Assembly: GCA_009360885.1 (NCBI GenBank)
Contig: SPEL01000003.1
Location: forward strand, 422,924 to 486,923
DNA from: Sphingobium sp.
GTDB lineage: Bacteria > Pseudomonadota > Alphaproteobacteria > Sphingomonadales > Sphingomonadaceae
DNA length: 64,000 nucleotides
Direction of reading: 5' to 3'
The notes under the pieces were generated by a model. That model saw only the letters and a program-made list of their open reading frames with translations, was not told where the DNA came from and ran no database searches. A program made the translations under genes and the position numbers. Of this stretch, positions 18,524 through 27,129 are shown piece after piece. Numbering within the stretch: position 1 is the first letter of the stretch; each line of letters begins with the position of its first letter.

Positions 18524-18888
18524 TGCAGGCACCTGATCTGCCCTTATGGGCGGCCATAATTGTCGGTTTTCTGGTTCTTTTCGGGTCTGCCCTGACGCTG
18601 CTCGGTACTATTGGTCTTGTTCGCCTCAAAACTTTTTATGACCGCGTGCATGCCCCTACCCTCGGTTCCACCCTTGGCACCGGGGCGATATTATTGGCGT
18701 CAATGATTTGCTTTTCGGTGCTGCAATCTCGCCCTATCATCCATGAGGTGCTGATTGCGGTGTTCCTGACCATCACTACGCCCGTGACGCTCATTCTGCT
18801 GGCGCGCGCCGCCCTCTATCGTGACCGCACCGAAGGCCGGGGCAATGTACCTGCCGACAGCATGGAAAAGAAACAGCATCGGGATTGA
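18520..18888 (+). CDS. mrpG: Mrp antiporter subunit G
   Basis: This 122-residue protein of three membrane helices has the MrpG motif FYDRVHAPTLGSTLGTGAIL. The ATG at 18520 overlaps the mrpF stop; the frame is open further upstream inside mrpF, but that extension is not MrpG-like. It is the last subunit; the operon ends 120 bases before the TPP riboswitch of the next locus. A short hydrophilic tail ends the protein. Confidence 0.94.
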   Translation: MMQAPDLPLWAAIIVGFLVLFGSALTLLGTIGLVRLKTFYDRVHAPTLGSTLGTGAILLASMICFSVLQSRPIIHEVLIAVFLTITTPVTLILLARAALYRDRTEGRGNVPADSMEKKQHRD

Positions 18889-18963
18889 GAGCGATAGGCG
18901 ATAGGCGACAACCACAATGCCTCCCTCTGCCTCGTCGCAGAATTCGTCATATTTTTGCAACGG

Positions 18964-18992
18964 TTGACAGCCGGCATAGCCGGACATATCCC
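18964..18992 (+). promoter_or_regulatory. Candidate promoter of the TPP-riboswitch operon
   Basis: A perfect TTGACA at 18964-18969 is followed 17 bases later by TATCCC, a weak -10 box. It would start transcription roughly 10-20 bases before the riboswitch. Position supports it more than the -10 sequence. Confidence 0.45.
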
Positions 18993-19010
18993 ACCTGCCA
19001 TTATCAACCC

Positions 19011-19113
19011 ACGGGGTGTTCTGGCGTAGTCAGGGCTGAGACGAGGTTCGGGGCAATGACGCCCTAAACCGCAAACCCGAGAACCTGATCCGGTTCATAC
19101 CGGCGGAGGAATA
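19011..19113 (+). promoter_or_regulatory. TPP riboswitch (THI element)
   Basis: The leader contains the conserved blocks of the thiamin pyrophosphate aptamer in order: GGGGTG at the 5' stem, GGGCTGAGA in the first arm, GCCCT closing it, then GAACCTGATCCGGTTCATACC and GGCGGAGGAA. The ribosome site of the following gene (GGAGGA, about 19105-19110) lies inside the 3' aptamer segment, so TPP binding should hide it and block translation of the receptor and probably of tenA. No separate terminator hairpin is seen, which also favours translational control. Confidence 0.93.
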
Positions 19114-19119
19114 GGGACT

Positions 19120-21297
19120 ATGCGACGTACCGCATCCACTATGCGCGCCTATGCTATGGCGCTTGGCCTTAGCTGTGCTTTTCCAGTCATTGCCCATGCA
19201 TCATCTGCTGATGCGTTATCTGATGAGGGCAACATCATCGTTACCGCACGCGGGCGCGAAGAGGCCGCCATCGCTGTGCCAGACAGCATCACGGTGTTCA
19301 CGCAAGCGGACATCGCCGCGCGAAAGCTGACCAGCCTTGATGATTTCATCGACGCCACCCCCGGCATTTTCCTGATTAACGATCAGGACCCCGGCACCAA
19401 CATGATTTCCGTGCGCGGCATATCGACCAACCGTAGCCAGTCCCCCTCCATCGCTTATATCGTTGATGGGCTGGCGTTGGCGGATTCGGAACTCTTCACG
19501 CTGCGCCCTTATGACATTGCCCGTGTTGAAATAGTGAAAGGCCCGCAAGGCGCGCTTTTTGGCCGCTCTGCCTCTGGCGGGGCAATTAATATGCTAACCA
19601 ATGACCCCGGCCATATATGGGGCGGCACTGCGTCAGTGGGCATCGGCAATGGCTTTACATGGACGGCGGACGGGGCGGTTGATGCCCCGGTTTCAGAACG
19701 GGTGCAGCTGCGCCTCGCCGGTTCCTATCGCAATAGCGATGGCTTCATCCACAATGACTATATCAATAAAAAGGTCGATGGTTTCATCAGCCGCAATCTG
19801 CGCTTAAAGGGCCGGGTTGCGTTATCGGAAACCGGCACATTTCGGTTTCGTATTGGCTGGGCGCATGAAAATGGCGGCGCGGCCTATATATCATCGGGCA
19901 ATGTGACGGGCCTCTATGGCGGGCGCTTATCCGGCAAGGCCCTCACCAATCCCATTGGCGATTTCGAAGGGCGCGCATCGCGTACCTGGTGGGGCGCACA
20001 GGTCGGGCTGGAGCAGGAAATTGGCGATACGCTGATGCTGAGCTGGACTGGCGGCTATGATGATTATCATAAGAATTTTTCCGAGGAACTCGACTTCCGT
20101 AACGACAAGAACCTCACCATGGGCGGCGTTGTGGTGTTTCCCGATGGCATACAGCCCATTTATCAACCGGTTGATATACGCGCATGGACCAGCGAACTAC
20201 GCCTCACCTCGCGCTCTGCCGGGCCACTACGCTGGCACGCTGGCTTCTTTTTCCAGCGATTGGAAAAAGATCGCACGGATGATCTGGGGCCACTGCTTTT
20301 CGGCGCAGAGCCTCTGCGCGCGGAGACCACATCCAGCCAAATCGGCCTGTTCGCGCAGGCAAGCTATGATCTGACACCCCAGCTAGAGGCCACCATTGCC
20401 CTGCGTTATGATCGCGACCGCCGCCGCGAAGATACTGTCGGCACGCAGAGCGGCCTTCTGGCGGCGCAGCGCCAGCGCGATTTTGAAAAATGGCAGCCCA
20501 AGGCATCCCTCTCATGGCGGCCTGATGCAAATCTCACCCTCTATGTGACCGGGGCAATGGGGTTCAAGGCAGGCGGGTTCAATCCCCTGCCCGGCCCGAC
20601 GGATATATGGCAGGCCGATTTCGCTGCCGAAACCACCCGTGCGGCGGAAGCTGGCGTGAAAGCTAATCTGGCGGAAGGCCGCATTCGTCTGTCCCTTGCT
20701 GGTTTCATCACCGATTATGAGAATTTCCAGAACACCGTATTTCTGGGGAACAGCGTGGTTCTCTCCGTGCCGCAGGTTGACGTGCATGGGCTGGAAGCCG
20801 CCGCAGAGGCAGATTTGGGCGCAGGCTTCCGCTTTGATGGCGGCGTCGCATGGACACATAGCCGCACCGGGCGCTATATCACCCCCAACCCAACGCCGGA
20901 GCCGGGTGAACCTGCCCTTGTTGACCTTAGCGGAAAGCGCACGCCTAACGCGCCAGACTGGACGGCGAATGCAGGGCTTGGCTGGCAGGGCAATGCTGGC
21001 CCCGCGCTGGTCAATGCCCGTATCGGCATGAATTATGTGTCCCGCGTGGATTTTGAAATCGATAATATCCTGCATTCTCCCGGTTATGTGTCGGTTGATA
21101 GCCGCGTTGGCGTATCCCATGGTGCATGGACGCTGGAGCTTTGGGCGAAGAATTTGTTCGACAAACGCTGGGCCATTTCCGCCTTTGGTCAGCAACAATT
21201 GCCGTTGCTCCTTGGCCTCGGCCCGGATGGCCCGTTTGACAGCTTCACCATCAATAGCGGTCGACAATTTGGCGCCAGCCTCAACTGGAAATTCTGA
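19120..21297 (+). CDS. TonB-dependent outer-membrane receptor, likely for thiamin or a precursor
   Basis: This 725-residue protein has an N-terminal signal peptide ending near AHA-SSA, a TonB box-like NIIVTARG, a plug domain (about residues 55-165, with RVEIVKGPQGALFGRSASGG) and a 22-strand-type barrel ending in the aromatic LNWKF. It is a TonB-linked importer of the outer membrane. The TPP riboswitch directly before it and TenA directly after it indicate that the substrate is thiamin, a pyrimidine precursor or a degradation product. No inner-membrane transporter is encoded alongside. Confidence 0.93.
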   Translation: MRRTASTMRAYAMALGLSCAFPVIAHASSADALSDEGNIIVTARGREEAAIAVPDSITVFTQADIAARKLTSLDDFIDATPGIFLINDQDPGTNMISVRGISTNRSQSPSIAYIVDGLALADSELFTLRPYDIARVEIVKGPQGALFGRSASGGAINMLTNDPGHIWGGTASVGIGNGFTWTADGAVDAPVSERVQLRLAGSYRNSDGFIHNDYINKKVDGFISRNLRLKGRVALSETGTFRFRIGWAHENGGAAYISSGNVTGLYGGRLSGKALTNPIGDFEGRASRTWWGAQVGLEQEIGDTLMLSWTGGYDDYHKNFSEELDFRNDKNLTMGGVVVFPDGIQPIYQPVDIRAWTSELRLTSRSAGPLRWHAGFFFQRLEKDRTDDLGPLLFGAEPLRAETTSSQIGLFAQASYDLTPQLEATIALRYDRDRRREDTVGTQSGLLAAQRQRDFEKWQPKASLSWRPDANLTLYVTGAMGFKAGGFNPLPGPTDIWQADFAAETTRAAEAGVKANLAEGRIRLSLAGFITDYENFQNTVFLGNSVVLSVPQVDVHGLEAAAEADLGAGFRFDGGVAWTHSRTGRYITPNPTPEPGEPALVDLSGKRTPNAPDWTANAGLGWQGNAGPALVNARIGMNYVSRVDFEIDNILHSPGYVSVDSRVGVSHGAWTLELWAKNLFDKRWAISAFGQQQLPLLLGLGPDGPFDSFTINSGRQFGASLNWKF

Positions 21298-21314
21298 CAG
21301 GAGGGATGAGTATC

Positions 21315-21983
21315 ATGAGCTTTTGCACAACCATCTGGGAAGACGTCAGCCCGCTACGCAGCGCCATCATCGCCCATCCCTTCCTCAGCGAATTGGCGGA
21401 TGGCACATTAGCGCCCGAAAGCTTCCGTCATTATATCCTGCAAGATAGCCTTTATCTCGCCGAATATGGGCGGATGCTGGCCATTGCCGCCGCCCGCGCC
21501 CCCGATGCCGCAGCGCGCCTCGAATTTTCCGACGGGGCCAAGGTTGCGGTGCAGGTGGAGGAAGTCCTCCACCAATCCTATTTCACGCAATTTGGTGTGG
21601 ATGCGGACATGGTACGCTCCGCCCGCCCTTCCCTTGCTTGTCTGGGCTATACCGGCTATCTCGCTACTCTGGCGGCCACACGCAGTTATGAGGAACTAAT
21701 TGCAGGCATATTGCCCTGCTTCTGGGTCTATTGGGAGGTGGGCTGTATCATCAAGCCCCGCGCCGTCACGCCCAATCGCTATTCGGCATGGATCGACACC
21801 TATGCCGATCCCAGCTTTGGTGAGGCAACGCAGCGGGTGTGCGCCTTGGTGGACCGGGCCGCAGAACGCGCCTCTGCCGATATTCGCGCGAAAATGGCCG
21901 AGGCATTCCGCATGACGACCCGCTTTGAATATATGTTCTGGGATTCGGCCTATCATCGTGCAGACTGGCCCATAGCCCTCTGA
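21315..21983 (+). CDS. tenA: Aminopyrimidine aminohydrolase TenA (thiaminase II)
   Basis: TenA hydrolyses aminopyrimidine breakdown products of thiamin to hydroxymethylpyrimidine, feeding salvage. The 222-residue protein has the TenA four-helix fold pattern (EYGRMLAIAAARAP, then ILPCFWVYWEVG) and, counted from the ATG at 21315, Cys135 in LPCFW at the position of the classic active-site cysteine. The AGGAGG at 21299-21304 is well spaced for the 21315 start and too close for the one at 21306. It lies 17 bases after the receptor, so it belongs to the same riboswitch-controlled operon. Confidence 0.93.
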   Translation: MSFCTTIWEDVSPLRSAIIAHPFLSELADGTLAPESFRHYILQDSLYLAEYGRMLAIAAARAPDAAARLEFSDGAKVAVQVEEVLHQSYFTQFGVDADMVRSARPSLACLGYTGYLATLAATRSYEELIAGILPCFWVYWEVGCIIKPRAVTPNRYSAWIDTYADPSFGEATQRVCALVDRAAERASADIRAKMAEAFRMTTRFEYMFWDSAYHRADWPIAL

Positions 21984-21998
21984 TAATCACGGAAACAG

Positions 21999-22034
21999 GC
22001 GTGCAGGCAGGGATATTCTGCCTGTCCTGCACGC
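21999..22034. terminator. Strong hairpin between convergent tenA and the GntR gene
   Basis: GCGTGCAGG with CAGG pairs with CCTG and CCTGCACGC around a 9-base loop, with one bulge. It lies 15 bases after tenA and 14 bases after the end of the opposing GntR-type gene. There is no good T-run on either side, so it could be a bidirectional stop of transcription or only a 3'-end stabiliser. Confidence 0.5.
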
Positions 22035-22047
22035 GCCACATAGCCAA

Positions 22048-22809
22048 TCAGCTATTGAGCCTCATACGATAGCTATAGACATCGCCGCGAAATGTCCCCT
22101 CGACATATTCCATCATTTTCTCCTTCGCAGTGAAGGAGCGGCGCTTTATCAGCACACAAGGGGTCGGTGAGACAAATCCGAAAATCTCGGCATCTTCGGC
22201 GGTACAATGCACCGCCTCGATCACCTGCTCGCAATGAGTGAGCGCCATGCCGTTATTCTCCAGCACCGTATAGATAGAACCCGACAAATCTTCCTTCACC
22301 AGAAAGGGCGCGGCGCGCAGATTATACCATGCTGTCTCATTAGACATAGGCAGGCCATCCGCATACCGCACCCGGCGCACCTTCAGCAGCTTGTCACCCG
22401 GCCTCTGCCCCATGATGGCAGCAATCCGCCTATTTTCCACGACGCGCCTTTCCAGCACTTTAGAGGAAGGAACACGGCCCATTTCCCGCATTTCCTCGGT
22501 AAAGCCGCGCAGACGGTTCATAGGCGATTGTATGCGGCTCTGCATGTCCGCAACCACCGACCCGCGACGACCATGAGATGTTACCAGAGATTTGCGGCGC
22601 AGCTCATTATAACTGTGCTGAACGGTAATTCGGCTAACCCCCATCAGCACAGCCAGACGGCGTTCTGATGGCAAAGTCGTATCAGGCGGCAAGGCACCAC
22701 TGCGGATCAATGCCTCCAGCCGCCGGGCGATCTGAATATAAAAGGGTTCATCATCCCCTAATGTCATGCTGACGAACTGGTTCAGCACATCCGTTTCATC
22801 ATCACTCAT
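22048..22809 (-). CDS. GntR-family regulator with UTRA domain (HutC/FarR subfamily)
   Basis: This 253-residue protein has an N-terminal winged helix (residues 23-90, with LPSERRLAVLMGVSRITVQHSYNEL) and a UTRA effector-binding domain (about 105-245, with GDKLLKVRRVRYADGLPMSNETAWY and CVLIKRRSFT). Such regulators release DNA when a small ligand, often a sugar phosphate or vitamin-related compound, binds UTRA. It is convergent with tenA and divergent from the PfkB kinase, whose expression it most likely controls; the ligand may come from the salvage pathway. An upstream GTG at 22824 is an alternative start. Confidence 0.88.
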   Translation of the reverse strand: MSDDETDVLNQFVSMTLGDDEPFYIQIARRLEALIRSGALPPDTTLPSERRLAVLMGVSRITVQHSYNELRRKSLVTSHGRRGSVVADMQSRIQSPMNRLRGFTEEMREMGRVPSSKVLERRVVENRRIAAIMGQRPGDKLLKVRRVRYADGLPMSNETAWYNLRAAPFLVKEDLSGSIYTVLENNGMALTHCEQVIEAVHCTAEDAEIFGFVSPTPCVLIKRRSFTAKEKMMEYVEGTFRGDVYSYRMRLNS

Positions 22810-22894
22810 ACACGGATACCGCACAAAAGCTTGCTAACTGGACCCTCAATTGTCATCCATCAAACTTATATGGTTAGGGGGATGAGGAAAAGCC

Positions 22895-23923
22895 ATGGCT
22901 GACAGGCAAAGAAATTTCACTATCGGCAGCTTCGTTGCTGGCTGCGTGGTGAAGGTCGATACACTTCCCTCGCCCGGCGAATCCCGCATGGCGACATCGT
23001 GCCTGTTGGAGGTCGGCGGCAAAGGTTTCAACATGCTGGCGGGCCTTAACCGACTAGGCGTTGCTGTGGATGGCATCATCGCCGTGGGGGATGACCTGAT
23101 AGGACGATGCGCCCCCTCTGTGTTTGCCGAAGAAGGCCTGCCTGCCCACATGCTTCATCGCTTTCCCGGCCCGTCTGGCGGCGCGGCGGGCTTTACCGAT
23201 GCCGAGGGGGAAAGCTGCCTTGCGGTTTACCCCGGTGCCAACGCCCTGCTGAATGCCAGCCATATGCGCGCCCTAAAGGACCGCATCACCGGGGCGACCA
23301 TCGTGTCTGCGCAGTTTGAGGCCCCGGATGAGGCCATCAGCGCAGCCTTTGCCATAGCGCGCACCGCAGGGCGGCAAACATTGCTCAACCCATCCCCTTA
23401 TCGCCCGATATCCCCCGAAATACTCACACGGTGCAGTATATTGATAGTGAACCGGGTAGAAGCTGCCTGTCTTGCCGTTGATATGGCGCTTACCGGTGAA
23501 ATAGCGCCTGACCAGCCCCCGCAAGATGATATACCGATGATATGGCATAATCTGGCCCAAGCCCTTTTTGCAGAAGGCGTTGAACTGGTTATCATCACTT
23601 TGGGTGCGCAAGGGGCCTTCGCATTTAGAAACGGCACCACGCCATATTTCCAGCCTGCTTTTCAGGTTGATACGCGGGACATGATGGGCGCTGGCGACGC
23701 CTTTAACGCTGGGCTGATGGCTGCGATGCTTTCGGGTAAAGCATTGGAGGAGGCGATGACATGGGCTGCAGCCTGCGGTGCTGCCGCCACATGCGGACTT
23801 GGCGTATTATCAAATTTGCCCGGAATGACAGATATGCAGGCCATCATTCAAAACGCGCCAGCCCACCCTTCCCTTTTTGCAAAGGGCGTAATCGCAAATC
23901 AGCTACAGGAAGAGATGTTGTAG
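22895..23923 (+). CDS. PfkB/ribokinase-family carbohydrate or nucleoside kinase
   Basis: This 342-residue kinase has the family signatures: the glycine pair in EVGGKGFNMLAGL (41-44) and the ATP/anion-hole motif DMMGAGDAFNAG with the catalytic Asp268. It phosphorylates a hydroxyl group on a sugar, nucleoside or vitamin-like substrate; the substrate is not known. The region around NPSPYRPISPEIL resembles ribokinase-like members. Position, facing a UTRA regulator and next to a TPP-controlled receptor and TenA, makes a salvage kinase for a thiamin-related compound an attractive guess. ATG at 22895 follows GATGAGGAAAAG. Confidence 0.85.
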   Translation: MADRQRNFTIGSFVAGCVVKVDTLPSPGESRMATSCLLEVGGKGFNMLAGLNRLGVAVDGIIAVGDDLIGRCAPSVFAEEGLPAHMLHRFPGPSGGAAGFTDAEGESCLAVYPGANALLNASHMRALKDRITGATIVSAQFEAPDEAISAAFAIARTAGRQTLLNPSPYRPISPEILTRCSILIVNRVEAACLAVDMALTGEIAPDQPPQDDIPMIWHNLAQALFAEGVELVIITLGAQGAFAFRNGTTPYFQPAFQVDTRDMMGAGDAFNAGLMAAMLSGKALEEAMTWAAACGAAATCGLGVLSNLPGMTDMQAIIQNAPAHPSLFAKGVIANQLQEEML

Positions 23924-24120
23924 CAAGAGAAGCAGACAGAAAAGGAAGCGGCATCCGCCCGAATAGTGATCCATTCATCCTGCTGCCCAATATAGGTCGT
24001 GCATCGTACACGGCATTGGACGGTTAGAAAGAAACCGTTGGAAAGAAACAGGCTCAAGCTGAGGCAAACTTATGCGCAGCCTGCTCAGCAATTTTTGTAT
24101 GCCAGATAGATCTCGTAATC

Positions 24121-24152
24121 GCCAGAAACGAAAACGGCACCCGAAGGTGCCG
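24121..24152 (-). terminator. Rho-independent terminator after tRNA-Arg
   Basis: On the minus strand CGGCACC-TTCG-GGTGCCG is followed by TTTTCGTTT. A stable TTCG tetraloop hairpin 24 bases after the tRNA end fits a tRNA terminator. Confidence 0.8.
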
Positions 24153-24175
24153 CAATCTCTCGTAAGTCTTTGAAA

Positions 24176-24252
24176 TGGTGCGCCCGGAACGATTCGAACG
24201 TCCGACCCTCAGATTCGTAGTCTGATGCTCTATCCAGCTGAGCTACGGGCGC
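24176..24252 (-). tRNA. tRNA-Arg (anticodon ACG)
   Basis: The minus strand folds as a cloverleaf: acceptor GCGCCCG with CGGGCGC, D-arm AGCTCAGCTGGATAGAGC, anticodon loop CTACGAA (anticodon ACG), and T-loop GTTCGAATC. The CCA tail is encoded in the DNA. ACG is expected to be deaminated to ICG, reading CGU, CGC and CGA. Confidence 0.95.
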
Positions 24253-24312
24253 ATATTCCATTTCTTGTCACCGAAGAGGCTGTGTGCCTTGCGGTGTGGA
24301 GGCGCTGATAAA

Positions 24313-24345
24313 GGGGGTTGCGCTATCTGGCAACCCCCTTTTTCA
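24313..24345. terminator. Terminator hairpin downstream of ppdK
   Basis: GGGGGTTGC, an 8-base loop and GCAACCCCC form a perfect 9-bp stem. A T-run (TTTTT) follows on the plus strand and TTTATC on the minus strand. It lies 22 bases after the ppdK stop, so it should end that leftward transcript; it also shields it from the other side. Confidence 0.75.
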
Positions 24346-24359
24346 CAAATATTGCGATA

Positions 24360-27026
24360 TTATTTTTTCGCAGACAATGCAGCCTGCGCAGCCGCCAAAC
24401 GAGCGATCGGAACGCGGTAAGGCGATGCCGATACATAATCGAGGCCAGTCTTCTCACAGAAGGCGATAGAGGCCGGATCACCACCATGTTCGCCGCAGAT
24501 ACCCAGCTTGATGCCTTCACGGGTCTTACGGCCCCGCTCAGCAGCAATTTCGATCAACTGACCAACACCCTCAACATCAATGCTGACGAACGGATCACGC
24601 GCAAAAATGCCCTTATCAACATATTGCGTCAGGAAGCGACCGGCATCATCACGGCTGATACCAATGGTGGTTTGCGTAAGATCGTTGGTACCGAAGGAGA
24701 AAAATTCGCCAACTTCGGCAATTTCATCAGCCATCAACGCCGCACGGGGAAGTTCGATCATTGTGCCGACCAGATATTCCAGCGTTTTGCCGCGTTCGCT
24801 GAACACCGCCTGCGCCGTTGTATCAACAACGGCCTTCATCAGTTCCAGCTCTTTCTTTGTCGCAACAAGCGGAATCATCACCTCTGGAATCGGCGCTTCA
24901 CCCGACTTATCGGCCACATCAAGCGCCGCTTCGAAAATAGCGCGAGCCTGCATTTCATAAATTTCCGGGTAAGTAACACCCAGACGGCAACCGCGATGAC
25001 CCAGCATCGGGTTAAATTCATGCAGTTCGGCGGCGCGACGCTTCAATGCTTCCACACCGATACCAGCAGCCTTAGCGACTTCTTCAAACTCAGCTTCCTG
25101 ATGCGGCAGGAATTCATGAAGTGGCGGATCGAGCAAACGAATCGTCACCGGCAGGCCAGCCATCACCTCGAAAATTGCGGTGAAATCAGCGCGCTGTTCG
25201 GGGAGCAGCTTTGCCAGTGCCTCACGGCGGCCAGCCTCGCTATCAGCCAGAATCATCTGACGCACGGCAGTGATACGCGCCGCGTCAAAGAACATATGTT
25301 CCGTACGGCACAAACCAACGCCTTCTGCACCAAATTCGCGCGCGGTTTTGCAATCCAGCGGGGTTTCGGCATTGGCGCGCACCTTCAGGCGACGAACCTT
25401 ATCAGCCCACACCATCAGCGTACCAAAGTCACCGGCCAATTCCGGCTGAACCGTCGGCACTTCACCGGCCATTACCTCACCTGTGCCACCGTCAATGGTG
25501 AGGATATCCCCTTCAACCAGCTGGCGATCACCAATGCGCATGGTGCGCGCCTTATTGTCAATCGACAGAGCGCCAGCGCCAGAAACGCAGGGGCGACCCA
25601 TACCACGGGCAACCACCGCCGCGTGGCTGGTCATGCCACCACGCGCTGTCAAAATGCCCTTGGCTGCGTGCATACCATGGATATCTTCCGGCGATGTTTC
25701 CACGCGAACGAGGATCACCGCTTCACCCAGTTCTGCGCGGCGTTCAGCGCTGTCGGCGTCAAATACGATAACACCGCTCGCTGCGCCCGGCGATGCGGGC
25801 AAGCCCTTGGTCAGCACATCACGCGGGGCCTTGGGGTCCAGCGTCGGGTGAAGGAGCTGGTCAAGTGCAGCCGGGTCCACACGGGCGACGGCTTCTTCCT
25901 GCGTAATCAGGCCCTCAGCCGCCATATCTACGGCGATCTTAAGCGCAGCCTTGGCCGTGCGCTTACCGCTGCGGGTCTGGAGCATCCACAGCTTGTTCTG
26001 CTGCACGGTGAATTCAATGTCCTGCATATCCCGATAATGTTTTTCGAGAATGTCGAACACACGGGCCAGCTCGCCATAGGTTTCCGGCATGGATTCTTCC
26101 ATGCTGAGCGGCTTTGCACCAGCCTTTTCACGGGCGATTTTCGTCAGATATTGCGGGGTACGGATACCCGCCACCACGTCTTCGCCCTGAGCGTTGATGA
26201 GATATTCGCCATAATAAGCGTTCTCGCCGGTCGCAGGGTCACGGGTGAAGGCCACGCCGGTTGCGGACGTATCGCCCATGTTACCGAACACCATCGCCTG
26301 CACGTTAACCGCGGTGCCCCATTCCGCTGGAATATCGTTGAGACGGCGGTAGACCTTCGCGCGTTCAGACTGCCAGCTACCGAATACGGCGCCAATCGCA
26401 CCCCAGAGCTGATCGTTTACATCCTGCGGGAACGCCTTGCCCCACTGACGTTCAACAATCACCTTATATTCGCTGACCAGAGCCTTCCAATCCTCGGCGC
26501 GCATTTCAGTGTCGAGGTGAAAGCCATTGCCTTCCTTGGCGCTTTCGAGCGCTTCTTCAAATTCGCTATGGTCAAGGCCCAGCACAACATCAGAATACAT
26601 CTGAACGAAACGGCGATAGCTGTCCCATGCGAAACGCGCGTCACCAGAAACAGCCGCCAGCCCTTCGACCGTCTGGTCATTCAGGCCGAGGTTCAGAACG
26701 GTGTCCATCATGCCGGGCATCGAAACCCGCGCACCCGAACGAACGGAAACCAGCAACGGATCAGCCGCATCGCCGAAATTCTTGCCCGTGATCTGCTGAA
26801 TGTGGGCGATACCGGCCTTCACTTCCTCCAGCAGGCTATCAGGGAACTTCTCGCCATCTTCATAATAGCGGGTGCACATCGCCGTGGTGATAGTGAACCC
26901 CGGCGGCACCGGTAGGCCAATAGAGGCCATGCCATCCAGATTGGCACCTTTCCCGCCCAGCAGGTTCTTATCGCCATTGCCGCCGTCATTGACGTCGCCA
27001 CCGAACCGATAAACATATTTGGTCAT
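24360..27026 (-). CDS. ppdK: Pyruvate, phosphate dikinase
   Basis: This 888-residue enzyme interconverts pyruvate, ATP and phosphate with phosphoenolpyruvate, AMP and diphosphate, linking pyruvate to gluconeogenesis or acting in reversed glycolysis. It has the N-terminal nucleotide-binding domain (KNLLGGKGANLDGMASIG), the swivelling domain with catalytic His468 in GGMTSHAAVVARG, and the C-terminal PEP-binding barrel (GTNDLTQTT and CGEHGGDPASI). The length is typical. It begins 103 bases upstream of the terminal region of glyS and ends at a strong hairpin. A long open frame on the opposite strand is a composition artefact. Confidence 0.96.
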   Translation of the reverse strand: MTKYVYRFGGDVNDGGNGDKNLLGGKGANLDGMASIGLPVPPGFTITTAMCTRYYEDGEKFPDSLLEEVKAGIAHIQQITGKNFGDAADPLLVSVRSGARVSMPGMMDTVLNLGLNDQTVEGLAAVSGDARFAWDSYRRFVQMYSDVVLGLDHSEFEEALESAKEGNGFHLDTEMRAEDWKALVSEYKVIVERQWGKAFPQDVNDQLWGAIGAVFGSWQSERAKVYRRLNDIPAEWGTAVNVQAMVFGNMGDTSATGVAFTRDPATGENAYYGEYLINAQGEDVVAGIRTPQYLTKIAREKAGAKPLSMEESMPETYGELARVFDILEKHYRDMQDIEFTVQQNKLWMLQTRSGKRTAKAALKIAVDMAAEGLITQEEAVARVDPAALDQLLHPTLDPKAPRDVLTKGLPASPGAASGVIVFDADSAERRAELGEAVILVRVETSPEDIHGMHAAKGILTARGGMTSHAAVVARGMGRPCVSGAGALSIDNKARTMRIGDRQLVEGDILTIDGGTGEVMAGEVPTVQPELAGDFGTLMVWADKVRRLKVRANAETPLDCKTAREFGAEGVGLCRTEHMFFDAARITAVRQMILADSEAGRREALAKLLPEQRADFTAIFEVMAGLPVTIRLLDPPLHEFLPHQEAEFEEVAKAAGIGVEALKRRAAELHEFNPMLGHRGCRLGVTYPEIYEMQARAIFEAALDVADKSGEAPIPEVMIPLVATKKELELMKAVVDTTAQAVFSERGKTLEYLVGTMIELPRAALMADEIAEVGEFFSFGTNDLTQTTIGISRDDAGRFLTQYVDKGIFARDPFVSIDVEGVGQLIEIAAERGRKTREGIKLGICGEHGGDPASIAFCEKTGLDYVSASPYRVPIARLAAAQAALSAKK

Positions 27027-27129
27027 TATAATCTCATCCCTGCACTGATGAAATCAGGCCCATTTTTTGAGGATGGCACCTGAAACTGACAATATTTTAT
27101 TGAAAACAGCCCCTCAAAGGCGGCTATTT

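Noticed and set aside
24318-26915. Plus-strand open frame of 865 codons opposite ppdK
   Set aside because: It lies entirely antisense to a clear ppdK, has no family resemblance, and contains His/Arg/Asn-rich sequence that mirrors the codon bias of the real gene.
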